Assembly: GCA_030655015.1 (NCBI GenBank)
Contig: JAURWJ010000115.1
Location: 1 to 64,000, forward strand
Reading direction: 5' to 3'
Source of the DNA: Methylotenera sp.
Lineage (GTDB): Bacteria > Pseudomonadota > Gammaproteobacteria > Burkholderiales > Methylophilaceae
DNA length: 64,000 nucleotides
Part shown: piece after piece, positions 52,522-62,439 of the stretch
Layout of the letters: every line of letters starts with the position of its first letter
How positions within the stretch are numbered: the first letter of the stretch is position 1
The notes under the pieces: model-generated
What the model was told of the DNA's origin: nothing
The model's database searches: none
Seen by the model: the letters and a program-made list of their open reading frames with translations, nothing else
Made by a program: the position numbers and the translations under genes

Positions 52522-53397
52522 ATGGCTATTACTTCCCGCTTAAAAACCACCAAAGCTAAACTAAGCAAACAAGAAATCAATCAAGACATTATCAAATTGG
52601 CGGCCATACAAATGGCCTCTGGCCCTTACGTAGGTGCTAACTTGAGCGAGGCGGAACGACTGATTGAAATTGCAGTGAATCAAGGCGCAAAATTAGTCGT
52701 ATTACCTGAGTATTTTGCCATCATGGGCCTCAAAGAAACCGACAAAGTCGCGGTGCGTGAAGACGACGGCAAAGGACCAATTCAGGAATTTTTAAGCAAA
52801 ATTGCGAAGAAACATAAAATCTGGTTGATCGGCGGCTCAGTTCCGCTAGTGAGTAATTTCCCTAACAAGGTACGCAACAGTTGCTTGGTGTATGACGATA
52901 AAGGTAAACAAGTCGCACGCTATGACAAAATTCATTTGTTTGGCTTAGATTTAGGTAACGAACATTACTATGAAGAAAAAACCATTGAAGCTGGCAATGA
53001 AGTCGTCGTCGTAAAGTCACCTTTTGGCAAAATTGGCTTGTCTATTTGTTACGATTTGCGCTTCCCGGAACTTTATCGCGCCATGGGTGAAGTGGACATT
53101 ATCATCATTCCTGCCGCGTTTACTGACACTACTGGCAAGGCACATTGGGAAAGCTTAATTCGCGCACGCGCGATTGAAAATCTAAGTTACGTCATCGCCC
53201 CGGCACAGGGTGGCTACCATATTTCAGGGCGTGAAACTCACGGCAATAGCATGATTGTTGACCCATGGGGCGTGATTCTTGATAGATTACCACGCGGTTC
53301 AGGGGTTGTAATGGCCACGATGAACCCCAGATACCAAGAGAGCCTCAGAAAAAGTTTACCTGCGCTGAAACATCGCACCATTAAGGTTGTCGGATGA
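52522..53397 (+). CDS. Nitrilase-family amidohydrolase (Nit1/Nit2-like)
   Basis: A 291-residue carbon-nitrogen hydrolase. The catalytic triad is E63 (VVLPEYFAIMG), K136 (RYDKIHLFGLDL) and C176 (GLSICYDLRFPELYR). This layout matches the Nit subfamily, whose bacterial member removes amide from deaminated glutathione, a metabolite-repair reaction. The first about 20 residues (MAITSRLKTTKAKLSKQEIN) are an unusual basic extension before the domain. It starts 21 nt after yhdP and precedes tldD, a common arrangement in proteobacteria. Confidence 0.9.
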   Translation: MAITSRLKTTKAKLSKQEINQDIIKLAAIQMASGPYVGANLSEAERLIEIAVNQGAKLVVLPEYFAIMGLKETDKVAVREDDGKGPIQEFLSKIAKKHKIWLIGGSVPLVSNFPNKVRNSCLVYDDKGKQVARYDKIHLFGLDLGNEHYYEEKTIEAGNEVVVVKSPFGKIGLSICYDLRFPELYRAMGEVDIIIIPAAFTDTTGKAHWESLIRARAIENLSYVIAPAQGGYHISGRETHGNSMIVDPWGVILDRLPRGSGVVMATMNPRYQESLRKSLPALKHRTIKVVG

Positions 53398-53482
53398 GTT
53401 AAACATCAATTGAGCTTAAGTTACGCCTTAAATTACGCATGGTTCGACGATCTCACCACGAACGGTATTCATTAAACGCCAT

Positions 53483-53505
53483 TCATCCTGAGCCTGTTGA
53501 AGGAC
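53483..53505 (-). repeat. Degenerate CTGAGCTTGTCGAAGG unit
   Basis: catcctgagcctgttgaaggac matches the palindromic unit at 46261-46344 with a few changes. It lies in the 142-bp gap between the nitrilase-like gene and tldD. Confidence 0.5.
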
Positions 53506-53539
53506 TAACAACTACCAACAATCTGGTTAAAAATTATTC

Positions 53540-55015
53540 ATGAAAACCCAAGAAACTCCAAGTAGTTCAAACCTCATCAAAGGTTCACACTTTGATGCCG
53601 CGACCAAGGCGCTGTTAGCGCCTTCTAACTTAGACGTTGCAAAGTTACAGAATGTACTGAGCGACATGATGTCGCACAAAATTGATTACGCCGACTTGTA
53701 CTTTCAATACAGCCGCAGTGAGAGCTGGGGGCTTGAAGAAGGACAGGTTAAATCCGGGAACTTTTCAATTGACCAAGGCGTAGGCGTTCGTGCCGTAAGC
53801 GGTGAAAAAACCGCATTTGCTTATTCTGACGATATTAACCTGCAGGCGCTGCTAGAAGCCGCTAAAGCAACAAAATCTATCGCCAGCCTGGGTCATGAGC
53901 AGACGGCAAAATCAATTATTACCGCACAGCCAAAACAACTGTATTTGCCACAAGACCCCATCGCCTCATTATCAGCTGAGGCAAAAGTAAAGTTGTTAGA
54001 ACATTTAGAATCTATCGCCAGAAAGCTAGACCCGCGCATTACTCAAGTGACCGCATCAATTGCGGGGGAGTATGAAGTGGTGTTGGTAGCACGCCATGAC
54101 GGTGTGATGGCAGCCGACGTACGCCCCTTGGTGCGCGTCGGTATTAGCGTAATTGCAGAAAGCAACGGACGCCGCGAGCAAGGTTCAGCAGGCGGCGGCG
54201 GGCGTTTTGACTACAGCTACTTTACTGATGAGGTGTTGCAGGATTACGCGCAAAAAGCTGTGCATCAAGCCATTATTAACCTGGATGCACGCCCTGCCCC
54301 CGCAGGCAGCATGACGGTAGTATTAGGTGCCGGTTGGCCTGGCATTTTATTACACGAGGCTATCGGCCATGGCTTAGAAGGTGACTTTAACCGTAAAGGT
54401 AGCTCTGCTTTCAGTAACATGATTGGTCAGCAAGTCGCGGCAAAAGGGATCACTATTGTGGATGACGGCACGATTGCCGATCGCCGCGGCTCGCTTAGCA
54501 TAGATGATGAAGGCAATCCCACCAACAGAACCGTACTGATTGAAGACGGTATTCTACGTGGCTACATTCAAGATACGCTCAACGCACGATTAATGAACAT
54601 GCCGATCACAGGCAACGCGCGCCGCGAAAGTTACGCACATATTCCGATGCCACGCATGACCAATACCTACATGCTCAATGGCACGGTACCACCGGAAGAA
54701 ATCATTAAATCGGTGAAAAAAGGCTTATACGCAGCCAATTTTGGCGGCGGGCAAGTGGATATTACCAGTGGTAAGTTTGTATTTAGTGCCGCAGAAGCTT
54801 ATATGATTGAAGACGGCAAAATCACTTACCCCGTTAAAGGCGCAACACTAATTGGTAACGGCCCAGATGTGCTGAAACGCGTTTCCATGATTGGTAATGA
54901 CATGTCGCTAGACTCTGGCGTGGGCACTTGTGGCAAAGAAGGACAAAGCGTACCAGTGGGTGTTGGGCAACCTACCCTTAAAATTGATGCGCTAACAGTG
55001 GGCGGTACTGCTTAA
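53540..55015 (+). CDS. tldD: Metalloprotease TldD
   Basis: A 491-residue protein of the TldD/PmbA family. The zinc-binding motif is HEAIGH (272-277, within LLHEAIGHGLEGD), followed by GLEGDFNRKGSSAFSNMIGQQVA and the C-terminal domain GATLIGNGPDVLKRVSMIGNDMSLD. TldD forms a heterodimer with TldE/PmbA that cleaves unfolded peptides such as microcin B17 and CcdA; no tldE gene is in the window. The usual upstream neighbours, yhdP and nit, are present, consistent with a conserved chromosomal order. Confidence 0.94.
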   Translation: MKTQETPSSSNLIKGSHFDAATKALLAPSNLDVAKLQNVLSDMMSHKIDYADLYFQYSRSESWGLEEGQVKSGNFSIDQGVGVRAVSGEKTAFAYSDDINLQALLEAAKATKSIASLGHEQTAKSIITAQPKQLYLPQDPIASLSAEAKVKLLEHLESIARKLDPRITQVTASIAGEYEVVLVARHDGVMAADVRPLVRVGISVIAESNGRREQGSAGGGGRFDYSYFTDEVLQDYAQKAVHQAIINLDARPAPAGSMTVVLGAGWPGILLHEAIGHGLEGDFNRKGSSAFSNMIGQQVAAKGITIVDDGTIADRRGSLSIDDEGNPTNRTVLIEDGILRGYIQDTLNARLMNMPITGNARRESYAHIPMPRMTNTYMLNGTVPPEEIIKSVKKGLYAANFGGGQVDITSGKFVFSAAEAYMIEDGKITYPVKGATLIGNGPDVLKRVSMIGNDMSLDSGVGTCGKEGQSVPVGVGQPTLKIDALTVGGTA

Positions 55016-55030
55016 AATAACCCGGAATAT

Positions 55031-55061
55031 ATAACGGTTGCAGCGTGCTAACCGTTATAAT
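55031..55061 (+). promoter_or_regulatory. Inverted repeat with TATAAT upstream of mfd
   Basis: ataacggtt (55031-55039) and aaccgttat (55050-55058) are perfect 9-bp arms, and TATAAT occupies 55056-55061 about 33 bp before the mfd ATG. The combination could be the mfd promoter with an operator, or the tldD terminator; no convincing -35 element is seen. Confidence 0.35.
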
Positions 55062-55093
55062 CTTGCCCTTACTCATTGCAACAAACCAAACAC

Positions 55094-58000
55094 ATGACGC
55101 AGACAACCCTGCCAATTCCGAGCCTTGGTCTAGCTAGCCGTTTAGTGCTAAATACCAGCGGTGAAGATGCGTTTGCACTCGCAAACTTAGCCACTCAAAT
55201 CAAGACAAGCAAACCTAGCCAACCGCTAGTGATTATCACGGCCAATGCTTTTGATGCGCAGCGTTTGCTAGAAGAAATTCCCTACTTTGCACCAAGTTTA
55301 AGCGTGCATTTATTACCAGATTGGGAAACGCTGCCTTACGACCAGTTTTCACCGCACCCCGACTTAATTTCAGAACGCCTCACTACCTTGTACCACATTG
55401 CACAAAGTGCCTGCGATGTGATTATTGTGCCATTAGCAACTGCACTCATTCGATTAAGCCCCAAAGTCTATTTGAATGCTAATACTTTTATGCTCAAAAA
55501 AGGGCAAAAACTAGACCTTGAAGCACTTCGACGCCAGTGTGCTGAAGCCGGTTACCATCATGTGACACAAGTCATTAGTCACGGAGAATTTAGCGTGCGC
55601 GGCGGTTTGGTTGATTTGTTCCCCATGGGCTCTGCTCTGCCCTACCGCCTTGATTTATTTGATGATGAAATTGAAACTATCCGCACCTTTGATGTGGATA
55701 CGCAACGTAGCCTTTACCCAGTACCAGAAATCAGGCTGCTGCCTGCGCGCGAATTTCCATTAGATGAAACTGGGATTGCACTGTTTCGCAGCCAATTCCG
55801 CGAAGCATTTGAGGGCGACCCGCAACGGGCAAAAATTTATAAAGATGTCAGCAAAGGTGTCGCCTCTGGCGGTATTGAGTGGTATTTACCGCTATTTTTT
55901 GAACAAACAGCCACCCTGCTCGATTACCTGCCAGCCAACAGCCTGCTTTGCCTGCATGGTGATTTAGACCAAAGTGCGCAACAGTTTTGGCGCGAAGCGC
56001 AATCACGCTACCGCACACTGGCGCATGACGCTGAACGTCCATTATTAGTCCCCGAAAAATTACTGATTAAAACTGAAGATTTTTTCAGCGCCACACACGC
56101 CTTTGCCAGAGTTGCGTTAACTATCAGTAAAAGCGCAAACAACCTGCCCGCGCTGGACATTGAACGCAGGGCAGAACAGCCATTACACAAACTGACAGAC
56201 TTTATCAGCCAATTTAAAGGGCGCATTTTAATTGTGGCAGAAAGCTTAGGTCGTCGTGAAACCATGACACAGCTTTTTACCGAGCATGGACTCAACGTCA
56301 GCATTTGTGAAACTTGGACAGAGTTTCAAGCGAGCAATGCACATGTCATGTTAGGTGTTAGTTCACTGCACGCTGGCGTTGCACTGACTGATAGCGTCCC
56401 GGCCATCGCAATCATTAGCGAAGCCGAACTCTACGCCGCCACAGTACGCCAACAGCGCCGACGCGAAAAAGAAAAAGCGCGTAGCACTGAAGGCATGCTC
56501 AAAGATTTATCCGAGCTACGCATTAACGACCCCGTAGTCCATGAACAGCATGGTGTTGGCCGCTACAAAGGTTTAATCAACCTCGATTTTGGTGAAGGTG
56601 AAACTGAGTTTTTACTGCTGGAATACTTTGGCGACGATAAGTTATACGTGCCGGTTTCACAGCTATTCCTGATTTCACGCTATTCTGGCGGACCGCCGGA
56701 GTCTGCACCATTGCATCGATTAGGCAGTGGTAACTGGGAAAAAGCCAAGAAAAAAGCACTCAAACAGATTCGCGATACCGCGGCTGAACTGCTCAATCTT
56801 TACGCACAACGCGCGGCGCGGCGCGGCCATGCCTTTACCTTGAGCTTGCATGATTACGAAGCGTTCTGTGAAGGTTTCCCATTTGAGGAAACGCCAGACC
56901 AGCTGGAAGCCATTGAAAACGTCATTAAAGACATGCAATCAGGGCGCCCAATGGACCGGTTGGTATGTGGCGATGTAGGCTTTGGTAAAACAGAAGTCGC
57001 CCTGCGTGCCGCATTTGTAGCGGTGATGGGTGGGCGTCAGGTTGCGGTACTGGTACACACTACGCTACTGGCTGAACAGCATTTTAATAACTTTAAAGAT
57101 CGCTTTGCAGAATGGCCGATTAAAATTGCAGAAATCTCACGCTTTAGAACCGCCAAAGAACAAAAAGAAGCGCTGGCAGGTTTAGAGGCTGGGCAAATTG
57201 ACATTATTATCGGCACGCATCGCTTGATTCAAAAAGATGTGAAGTTTAAAAACCTAGGCTTAGTGGTATTGGATGAAGAGCACCGTTTTGGCGTACGCCA
57301 AAAAGAGCAGTTAAAAGCGCTACGCGCTGAAGTCGACGTGCTCACACTCACCGCCACGCCAATTCCACGCACTTTAAGCATGGCAATGGAAGGCTTGCGT
57401 GAGTTTTCTATCATCACCACGCCGCCACAAAAACGGTTGAGTATCAAAACATTCCATACTGATTACTCTGAAGGCATTATCCGTGAAGCCGCCATGCGCG
57501 AGTTCAAACGTGGCGGGCAAGTGTATTTCCTGCATAACGAGGTAGATACCATCCACTCCATGCGCGAGAAACTGGAGCGTATTCTGCCAGATGCCCGCAT
57601 TGCCGTGGCGCATGGACAATTACGCGAACGCGAGCTTGAACATGTGATGCGTGATTTTTACCATCAACGCTACAACCTGCTACTTTGCACGACGATTATT
57701 GAAACAGGCATTGATGTGCCTACCGCCAATACCATTATCATGAACAAAGCCGATATGTTCGGCTTAGCGCAGATGCATCAATTACGTGGTCGCGTCGGGC
57801 GCTCTCATCACCAAGCCTACGCTTACTTGCTCACTGACCCAGACCGTAAAATTACGCCTCAGGCGCAGAAACGTCTGGATGCAATTCAGCTCATGGAAGA
57901 CTTAGGCGCAGGCTTTCACCTTGCCATGCATGATTTGGAAATTCGTGGTGCAGGTGAATTGCTAGGTGACTCACAAAGTGGTGAAATGCAGGAAATTGGC

Positions 58001-58516
58001 TTTCATTTATATTCTGACATGCTCAACCACGCGGTTAAGCAACTTAAAGCAGGTAAAGAACCTGACTTAAACGCACCGCTAAGCGTCACCACAGAAATCA
58101 ATCTGCACACTCCTGCATTACTGACCAATGCTTATTGCCCAGACGTGCATGAGCGCTTGGTGATTTATAAACGCCTCGCCAACTGTGTTGAAGATGATGA
58201 TTTAGATAATCTGCAAGAAGAACTGATAGACCGCTTTGGATTGCTACCCGAGCAAGGCGAAGCTTTAATCGCCTGCCACCGCTTACGCATTGCGGCAAAA
58301 CCATTGGGTATTATTAAAATTGACGCGAGTGATACTGCAATTCAGCTGCAATTTAACCCCAAAGCTGATATCGACCCAATGAAGTTAATTAACCTGTTGC
58401 AACGCGATAGAAGATGCCGCATGAATGGACCGGACAAGTTAAGGGTGACGGTAGGGCTAGAAGCCATTAATCACCGCGCAGACTTTGTAAAAACATTATT
58501 AAAAGAGTTCATCTAA
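55094..58516 (+). CDS. mfd: Transcription-repair coupling factor Mfd
   Basis: From ATG 55094 it has 1140 residues; the track starts at a TTG six codons earlier. Order: UvrB-like N-terminal domains (PDWETLPYDQFSPHPDLISERL), the RNA-polymerase interaction domain (NDPVVHEQHGVGRYKGL, LEYFGDDKLYVPVSQL), the RecG-like translocase with Walker A GDVGFGKTEVA, DEEHRFGV and the RGRVGRSHHQAYAYL motif, and the C-terminal regulatory domain. Mfd removes stalled RNA polymerase and recruits UvrA to the lesion. Length and domain order are standard. Confidence 0.96.
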   Translation: MTQTTLPIPSLGLASRLVLNTSGEDAFALANLATQIKTSKPSQPLVIITANAFDAQRLLEEIPYFAPSLSVHLLPDWETLPYDQFSPHPDLISERLTTLYHIAQSACDVIIVPLATALIRLSPKVYLNANTFMLKKGQKLDLEALRRQCAEAGYHHVTQVISHGEFSVRGGLVDLFPMGSALPYRLDLFDDEIETIRTFDVDTQRSLYPVPEIRLLPAREFPLDETGIALFRSQFREAFEGDPQRAKIYKDVSKGVASGGIEWYLPLFFEQTATLLDYLPANSLLCLHGDLDQSAQQFWREAQSRYRTLAHDAERPLLVPEKLLIKTEDFFSATHAFARVALTISKSANNLPALDIERRAEQPLHKLTDFISQFKGRILIVAESLGRRETMTQLFTEHGLNVSICETWTEFQASNAHVMLGVSSLHAGVALTDSVPAIAIISEAELYAATVRQQRRREKEKARSTEGMLKDLSELRINDPVVHEQHGVGRYKGLINLDFGEGETEFLLLEYFGDDKLYVPVSQLFLISRYSGGPPESAPLHRLGSGNWEKAKKKALKQIRDTAAELLNLYAQRAARRGHAFTLSLHDYEAFCEGFPFEETPDQLEAIENVIKDMQSGRPMDRLVCGDVGFGKTEVALRAAFVAVMGGRQVAVLVHTTLLAEQHFNNFKDRFAEWPIKIAEISRFRTAKEQKEALAGLEAGQIDIIIGTHRLIQKDVKFKNLGLVVLDEEHRFGVRQKEQLKALRAEVDVLTLTATPIPRTLSMAMEGLREFSIITTPPQKRLSIKTFHTDYSEGIIREAAMREFKRGGQVYFLHNEVDTIHSMREKLERILPDARIAVAHGQLRERELEHVMRDFYHQRYNLLLCTTIIETGIDVPTANTIIMNKADMFGLAQMHQLRGRVGRSHHQAYAYLLTDPDRKITPQAQKRLDAIQLMEDLGAGFHLAMHDLEIRGAGELLGDSQSGEMQEIGFHLYSDMLNHAVKQLKAGKEPDLNAPLSVTTEINLHTPALLTNAYCPDVHERLVIYKRLANCVEDDDLDNLQEELIDRFGLLPEQGEALIACHRLRIAAKPLGIIKIDASDTAIQLQFNPKADIDPMKLINLLQRDRRCRMNGPDKLRVTVGLEAINHRADFVKTLLKEFI

Positions 58517-58548
58517 ACCATGCCAATTAAATTAGCTGTTAACCGTTT

Positions 58549-61500
58549 ATGCATTGCTCACTAGAAGCTAACATTCGCATTTCGCTTTCCACGCCAATCA
58601 CTACATTGTCGGTGGATGAACATATCTATGCTCTGCTTGGTTTCAATGCAAATGATTTTATTAGCGGCAAAATTAACTTACAAAATCTAATACATCAGGA
58701 TGATCAGGACATTGCCGCTACGTTATTTTCTAGTGAATTACCTACTAAAACCACCACAAATTCACGCAGTTTTAATGTTAGATTAAGGCACGCGGACGGT
58801 CGAATCCGCTGTATTAAAGGTTATTACAAAAAAATCGTGCTTGATAACGTATTGGTACTTGACCTGTTATTGCAAGATGCCAAAAGCCTGTGGCAACCTC
58901 AAAGCGATCAGTCCTTGATGGCTAACTTTAAAGCCATGATGGATAACACTGATGACTACATCTATTTTAAAGATCGTAACCATGTGTTTACAGGGGCTAG
59001 TCAAGCACTGGTAAAAATCACAGAATCGACTCTACACTGGACAGAGTTTCTCGGTCTGACTGATTACGATGTATTTTTAGAAGCGTACGCTGATATTTAT
59101 TACAGCTTAGAGAAAAAAGTATTTTCTGGCGTTGATGTCGCACACGACATACAAGAAACATTATTGCAAGACGGCAGTAAGGGCTGGATTAACAACCGCA
59201 ACTACCCGATAAATAATGAGAATGGCGAAATCGTTGGCTTATTTGGTATTGCTCGAGATATTACCGAAAGCAAACAGGCTGAATTAGCACTGCAGGTGAG
59301 TGAGGCCTATTTAAAAGAATCACAGAAAATCGCAGGACTTGGTAGCTATGTTTTCAATATCCAAGACGGAACATGGCAAAGCTCGGCAATTCTCAATCAA
59401 ATACTAGGGATAGATGACAGCTATGAGCGTAATGAGCAAAGCTGGGATGCGCTGATTCATCCAGATGACCTTATAAAAGCAAAATACTATCTCAGGCGAC
59501 GATTTGCTGCCAAAAGCTCGACCTTCGATAGAGAGTATCGTGTCATTCGCCCCAACGACCACGCTGAGCGATATATTCGCGGTATCGGCAGACTGGTTCT
59601 GGATAAACAAGGACGCCCGCTACAAATGCATGGCACTATTCAGGACATTACCTCAGTAAGACACGAACTTCTGAATGAAAAACGGGCAATTTTAGGCAAT
59701 CAGCTCGTTGGCGCACTTGCATTAAAACAACGCAAAATTATCTGGGCAAATACCGCTTTTGAGACCATGTTGGGTTATGCACCTGGTGAACTGGTAGGCG
59801 TGCCTACGCGTAGGTTTTACATCAACGAAGATGAATACAAATCTGTTGAGATAATTTATGCAGATATCGCAAAAAACAACATAGGACATACCCAGCACGA
59901 ATATGTTCGTAAAGATGGGCGTCGAATTTGGCTGGCAATGAGTGGCGCACAACTGAATAAAGATACTGACGAATCACTTTGGACATTTGTTGACATCACC
60001 CAACAAAAACTTGCAGAGAGTGAATTACGTATTGCCGCAGTTGCATTTGAGTCGCAAGAATCAATGATTATTACAGACGCAAACAACGTGATACTACGTG
60101 TCAATCGCGCCTTTACCGATACTACAGGCTATACAGCAGCAGACGCGATAGGCAACAGCCCTAAAATGCTCAACTCGGGTCGTCATGACCCGTCTTTTTT
60201 TGCTGATATGTGGAATACAATCCAATCCATAGGAACATGGAATGGTGAAGTTTGGAACCGCCGCAAGAATGGTGAACTTTACCCGGAGCATCTCACCATT
60301 ACTGCCGTTAAAAATGCAGTGGGTGAAATCACCAATTATGTTGGTACAGCAACCGACGTTACTACCAGCAAAGCCGCTGCTGCTGAAATTGAAAATCTGG
60401 CATTCTATGACCACCTAACAGGTCTACCCAATCGGCGCTTGTTAGTGGATAGACTCAACCACGCATTATTATATAGTGCAAGGCATGATAAAGATGGCGC
60501 AGTGCTGTTTCTTGATCTGGATCATTTCAAAACCATTAATGATACCCTTGGGCACGATGTAGGCGATGTGCTATTGCAACAAGTCGCCACGCGTCTGACC
60601 AACTGTGTGCGCGAAGGTGACACCGTTGCCCGCTTGGGAGGGGATGAGTTTGTAGTCATGATTGAAGGCTTGAATGAGCAAGGGGCTGAAGCCGCCACCC
60701 AAACAGAAGAGGTTGGTGAAAAAATTCTCTTAGCACTCAACCTGCCTTATCAACTTGTAGGGCAAGAGCACCAAATTGGTTGCAGTATCGGCGTGGCACT
60801 TTTTAGCGACCACAAACAATCCCTCGATGACCTGCTAAAACATGCTGATATCGCCATGTATCAAGCCAAGAAATCTGGCCGAAATGCATTGCGATTCTTT
60901 GACCCCAAAATGCAGGCAAGTATCAACACTCGCGTTGCCTTAGAAGCAGATTTACGCATCGCACTTAAAGAAAAACAATTTAAGCTCTACTTTCAACCTC
61001 AGGTTTATCACAATAGACAAATTACAGGTGCAGAAGTACTCATCCGCTGGCAACACCCTAACCGCGGTCTGGTTTCGCCCTATGATTTTATCCCATTGGC
61101 TGAAGAAACCGGCTTGATATTACCTATCGGGCAGTGGGTATTAGAGACTGCTTGCCAGCAAATCAAAGCTTGGGAGAATAACCTTCTTACCCAACATTTA
61201 CAGTTGGCAGTTAACGTGAGTGCACGGCAGTTTTTTCAGCCCAACTTTGTAGAGCAAGTGCTTCTGGCTATCCATCAAACTAAAATCAACCCCGATAAAC
61301 TCAAGCTTGAGCTCACAGAAAGTTTAGTACTTGATGACATCACTGACACTATCGACAAAATGCATCAACTACAAAAAGTTGGCGTTCGATTCTCTATGGA
61401 TGACTTTGGTACGGGGCAATCATCACTCGCTTATCTAACGCAGTTACCGCTCGATCAACTTAAAATTGATCAGTCATTCACCCGCAACATCGGCGTTAAA

Positions 61501-61689
61501 CGCAGTGATGCGGTGATTGTACAAACCATCATCGGTATGGGGAACAATCTAGGCATGGAAATTATCGCCGAGGGTGTAGAAACAGAAGCTCAGCGTGAAT
61601 TTTTGCAGGCGCATGGATGCCCCGTGTTTCAAGGCTATTTATTTAGCAAACCAGTACCATTAGAAACCTTTGAAAGGATGCTTAAATAA
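58549..61689 (+). CDS. Soluble multi-PAS GGDEF-EAL protein
   Basis: A 1046-residue cytosolic protein with about five PAS-like modules over residues 1-620, for example ITDANNVILRVNRAFTDTTGYTAADAIG. A GGDEF domain (about 625-790) and an EAL domain (about 795-1046) follow. The cyclase motif RLGGDEFVVM is intact, with REGD at the inhibitory RxxD position. The phosphodiesterase signature reads EVLIRW rather than EALIRW, a common and usually active variant, and DDFGTGQSSL is kept. Both activities are therefore possible. The start lies 32 nt after mfd. Confidence 0.88.
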   Translation: MHCSLEANIRISLSTPITTLSVDEHIYALLGFNANDFISGKINLQNLIHQDDQDIAATLFSSELPTKTTTNSRSFNVRLRHADGRIRCIKGYYKKIVLDNVLVLDLLLQDAKSLWQPQSDQSLMANFKAMMDNTDDYIYFKDRNHVFTGASQALVKITESTLHWTEFLGLTDYDVFLEAYADIYYSLEKKVFSGVDVAHDIQETLLQDGSKGWINNRNYPINNENGEIVGLFGIARDITESKQAELALQVSEAYLKESQKIAGLGSYVFNIQDGTWQSSAILNQILGIDDSYERNEQSWDALIHPDDLIKAKYYLRRRFAAKSSTFDREYRVIRPNDHAERYIRGIGRLVLDKQGRPLQMHGTIQDITSVRHELLNEKRAILGNQLVGALALKQRKIIWANTAFETMLGYAPGELVGVPTRRFYINEDEYKSVEIIYADIAKNNIGHTQHEYVRKDGRRIWLAMSGAQLNKDTDESLWTFVDITQQKLAESELRIAAVAFESQESMIITDANNVILRVNRAFTDTTGYTAADAIGNSPKMLNSGRHDPSFFADMWNTIQSIGTWNGEVWNRRKNGELYPEHLTITAVKNAVGEITNYVGTATDVTTSKAAAAEIENLAFYDHLTGLPNRRLLVDRLNHALLYSARHDKDGAVLFLDLDHFKTINDTLGHDVGDVLLQQVATRLTNCVREGDTVARLGGDEFVVMIEGLNEQGAEAATQTEEVGEKILLALNLPYQLVGQEHQIGCSIGVALFSDHKQSLDDLLKHADIAMYQAKKSGRNALRFFDPKMQASINTRVALEADLRIALKEKQFKLYFQPQVYHNRQITGAEVLIRWQHPNRGLVSPYDFIPLAEETGLILPIGQWVLETACQQIKAWENNLLTQHLQLAVNVSARQFFQPNFVEQVLLAIHQTKINPDKLKLELTESLVLDDITDTIDKMHQLQKVGVRFSMDDFGTGQSSLAYLTQLPLDQLKIDQSFTRNIGVKRSDAVIVQTIIGMGNNLGMEIIAEGVETEAQREFLQAHGCPVFQGYLFSKPVPLETFERMLK

Positions 61690-61725
61690 AGTTCGTTTAA
61701 GTTAAGTATGGCTTTAAATTAAAAA

Positions 61726-62307
61726 CTACCCATACATTTTAACGGTTACCACAATCGCCACCAAACCTACCGTTACCCAACCGATACGGTCCACGTATTG
61801 ATGCAATGAGGCCTCCATCTTAGCTCCACCCCACTTCATTAATCCTGCCACTATAAAAAAGCGCATGCCACGCCCAATGACAGAGGCTATGGTAAACGGC
61901 AGCAATGCCATCGAGAGCGAACCTGCGGCAATAGTGAACACTTTGTAAGGAATCGGCGAAAAACCTGCAACAAATATCGCCCAAAATCCCCACTGTTCAA
62001 ACCATAACACTGCAGTTTGATAATGCGCCCAGTAACTACTGGTTCTCAGGTGCGGTTCAATCATATCAAACAATGATGCGCCAATAAAATAGCCCAATAA
62101 ACCGCCCAGCACCGAGGCGATGGTGGTAATCAAGGCAAATCGCCATGCGCGTGCAGGGTTTGCCAAACTCATGGGAGCTAACATTACATCAGGCGGAATC
62201 GGGAAAAATGATGATTCAGCAAAACTCAGTGCGCTCAAATACCATGGCGCATTGGGTAACCTTGCCCAGACCATGGCACGTTGATAAAGAAGTGAGAATA
62301 TTTTCAT
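61726..62307 (-). CDS. yqaA: YqaA family (DedA/VTT-like) membrane protein
   Basis: A 193-residue integral membrane protein with several hydrophobic segments. It resembles YqaA within the DedA/VTT (SNARE-associated) superfamily: FAESSFFPIPPDVMLAPMSLANP near 30-50, a glycine-rich TTIASVLGGLLGYFIGASLF and FVAGFSPIPYKVFTIAAG. Acidic and Pro residues in the two re-entrant regions match the fold. DedA-type proteins are linked to lipid scrambling and proton-motive-force homeostasis; the exact substrate here is unknown. It sits convergent with the GGDEF-EAL gene. Confidence 0.87.
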   Translation of the reverse strand: MKIFSLLYQRAMVWARLPNAPWYLSALSFAESSFFPIPPDVMLAPMSLANPARAWRFALITTIASVLGGLLGYFIGASLFDMIEPHLRTSSYWAHYQTAVLWFEQWGFWAIFVAGFSPIPYKVFTIAAGSLSMALLPFTIASVIGRGMRFFIVAGLMKWGGAKMEASLHQYVDRIGWVTVGLVAIVVTVKMYG

Positions 62308-62439
62308 TTATTTTTAACTTTCAAAAGTGGTGTGCAATCGACTGTTGTCCACGAAATACACAAAAACTACAAAAATAAACAGTTTGGAACTGTTCGTGTG
62401 TTGGGTATATTTCGTCGACGGTAGCTTTTTACAACATAA

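Noticed and set aside
58520-58564. 14-codon mini-ORF overlapping the start of the PAS-GGDEF-EAL gene
   Set aside because: An ATG frame (MPIKLAVNRLCIAH) exists, but nothing suggests it is translated or regulatory.
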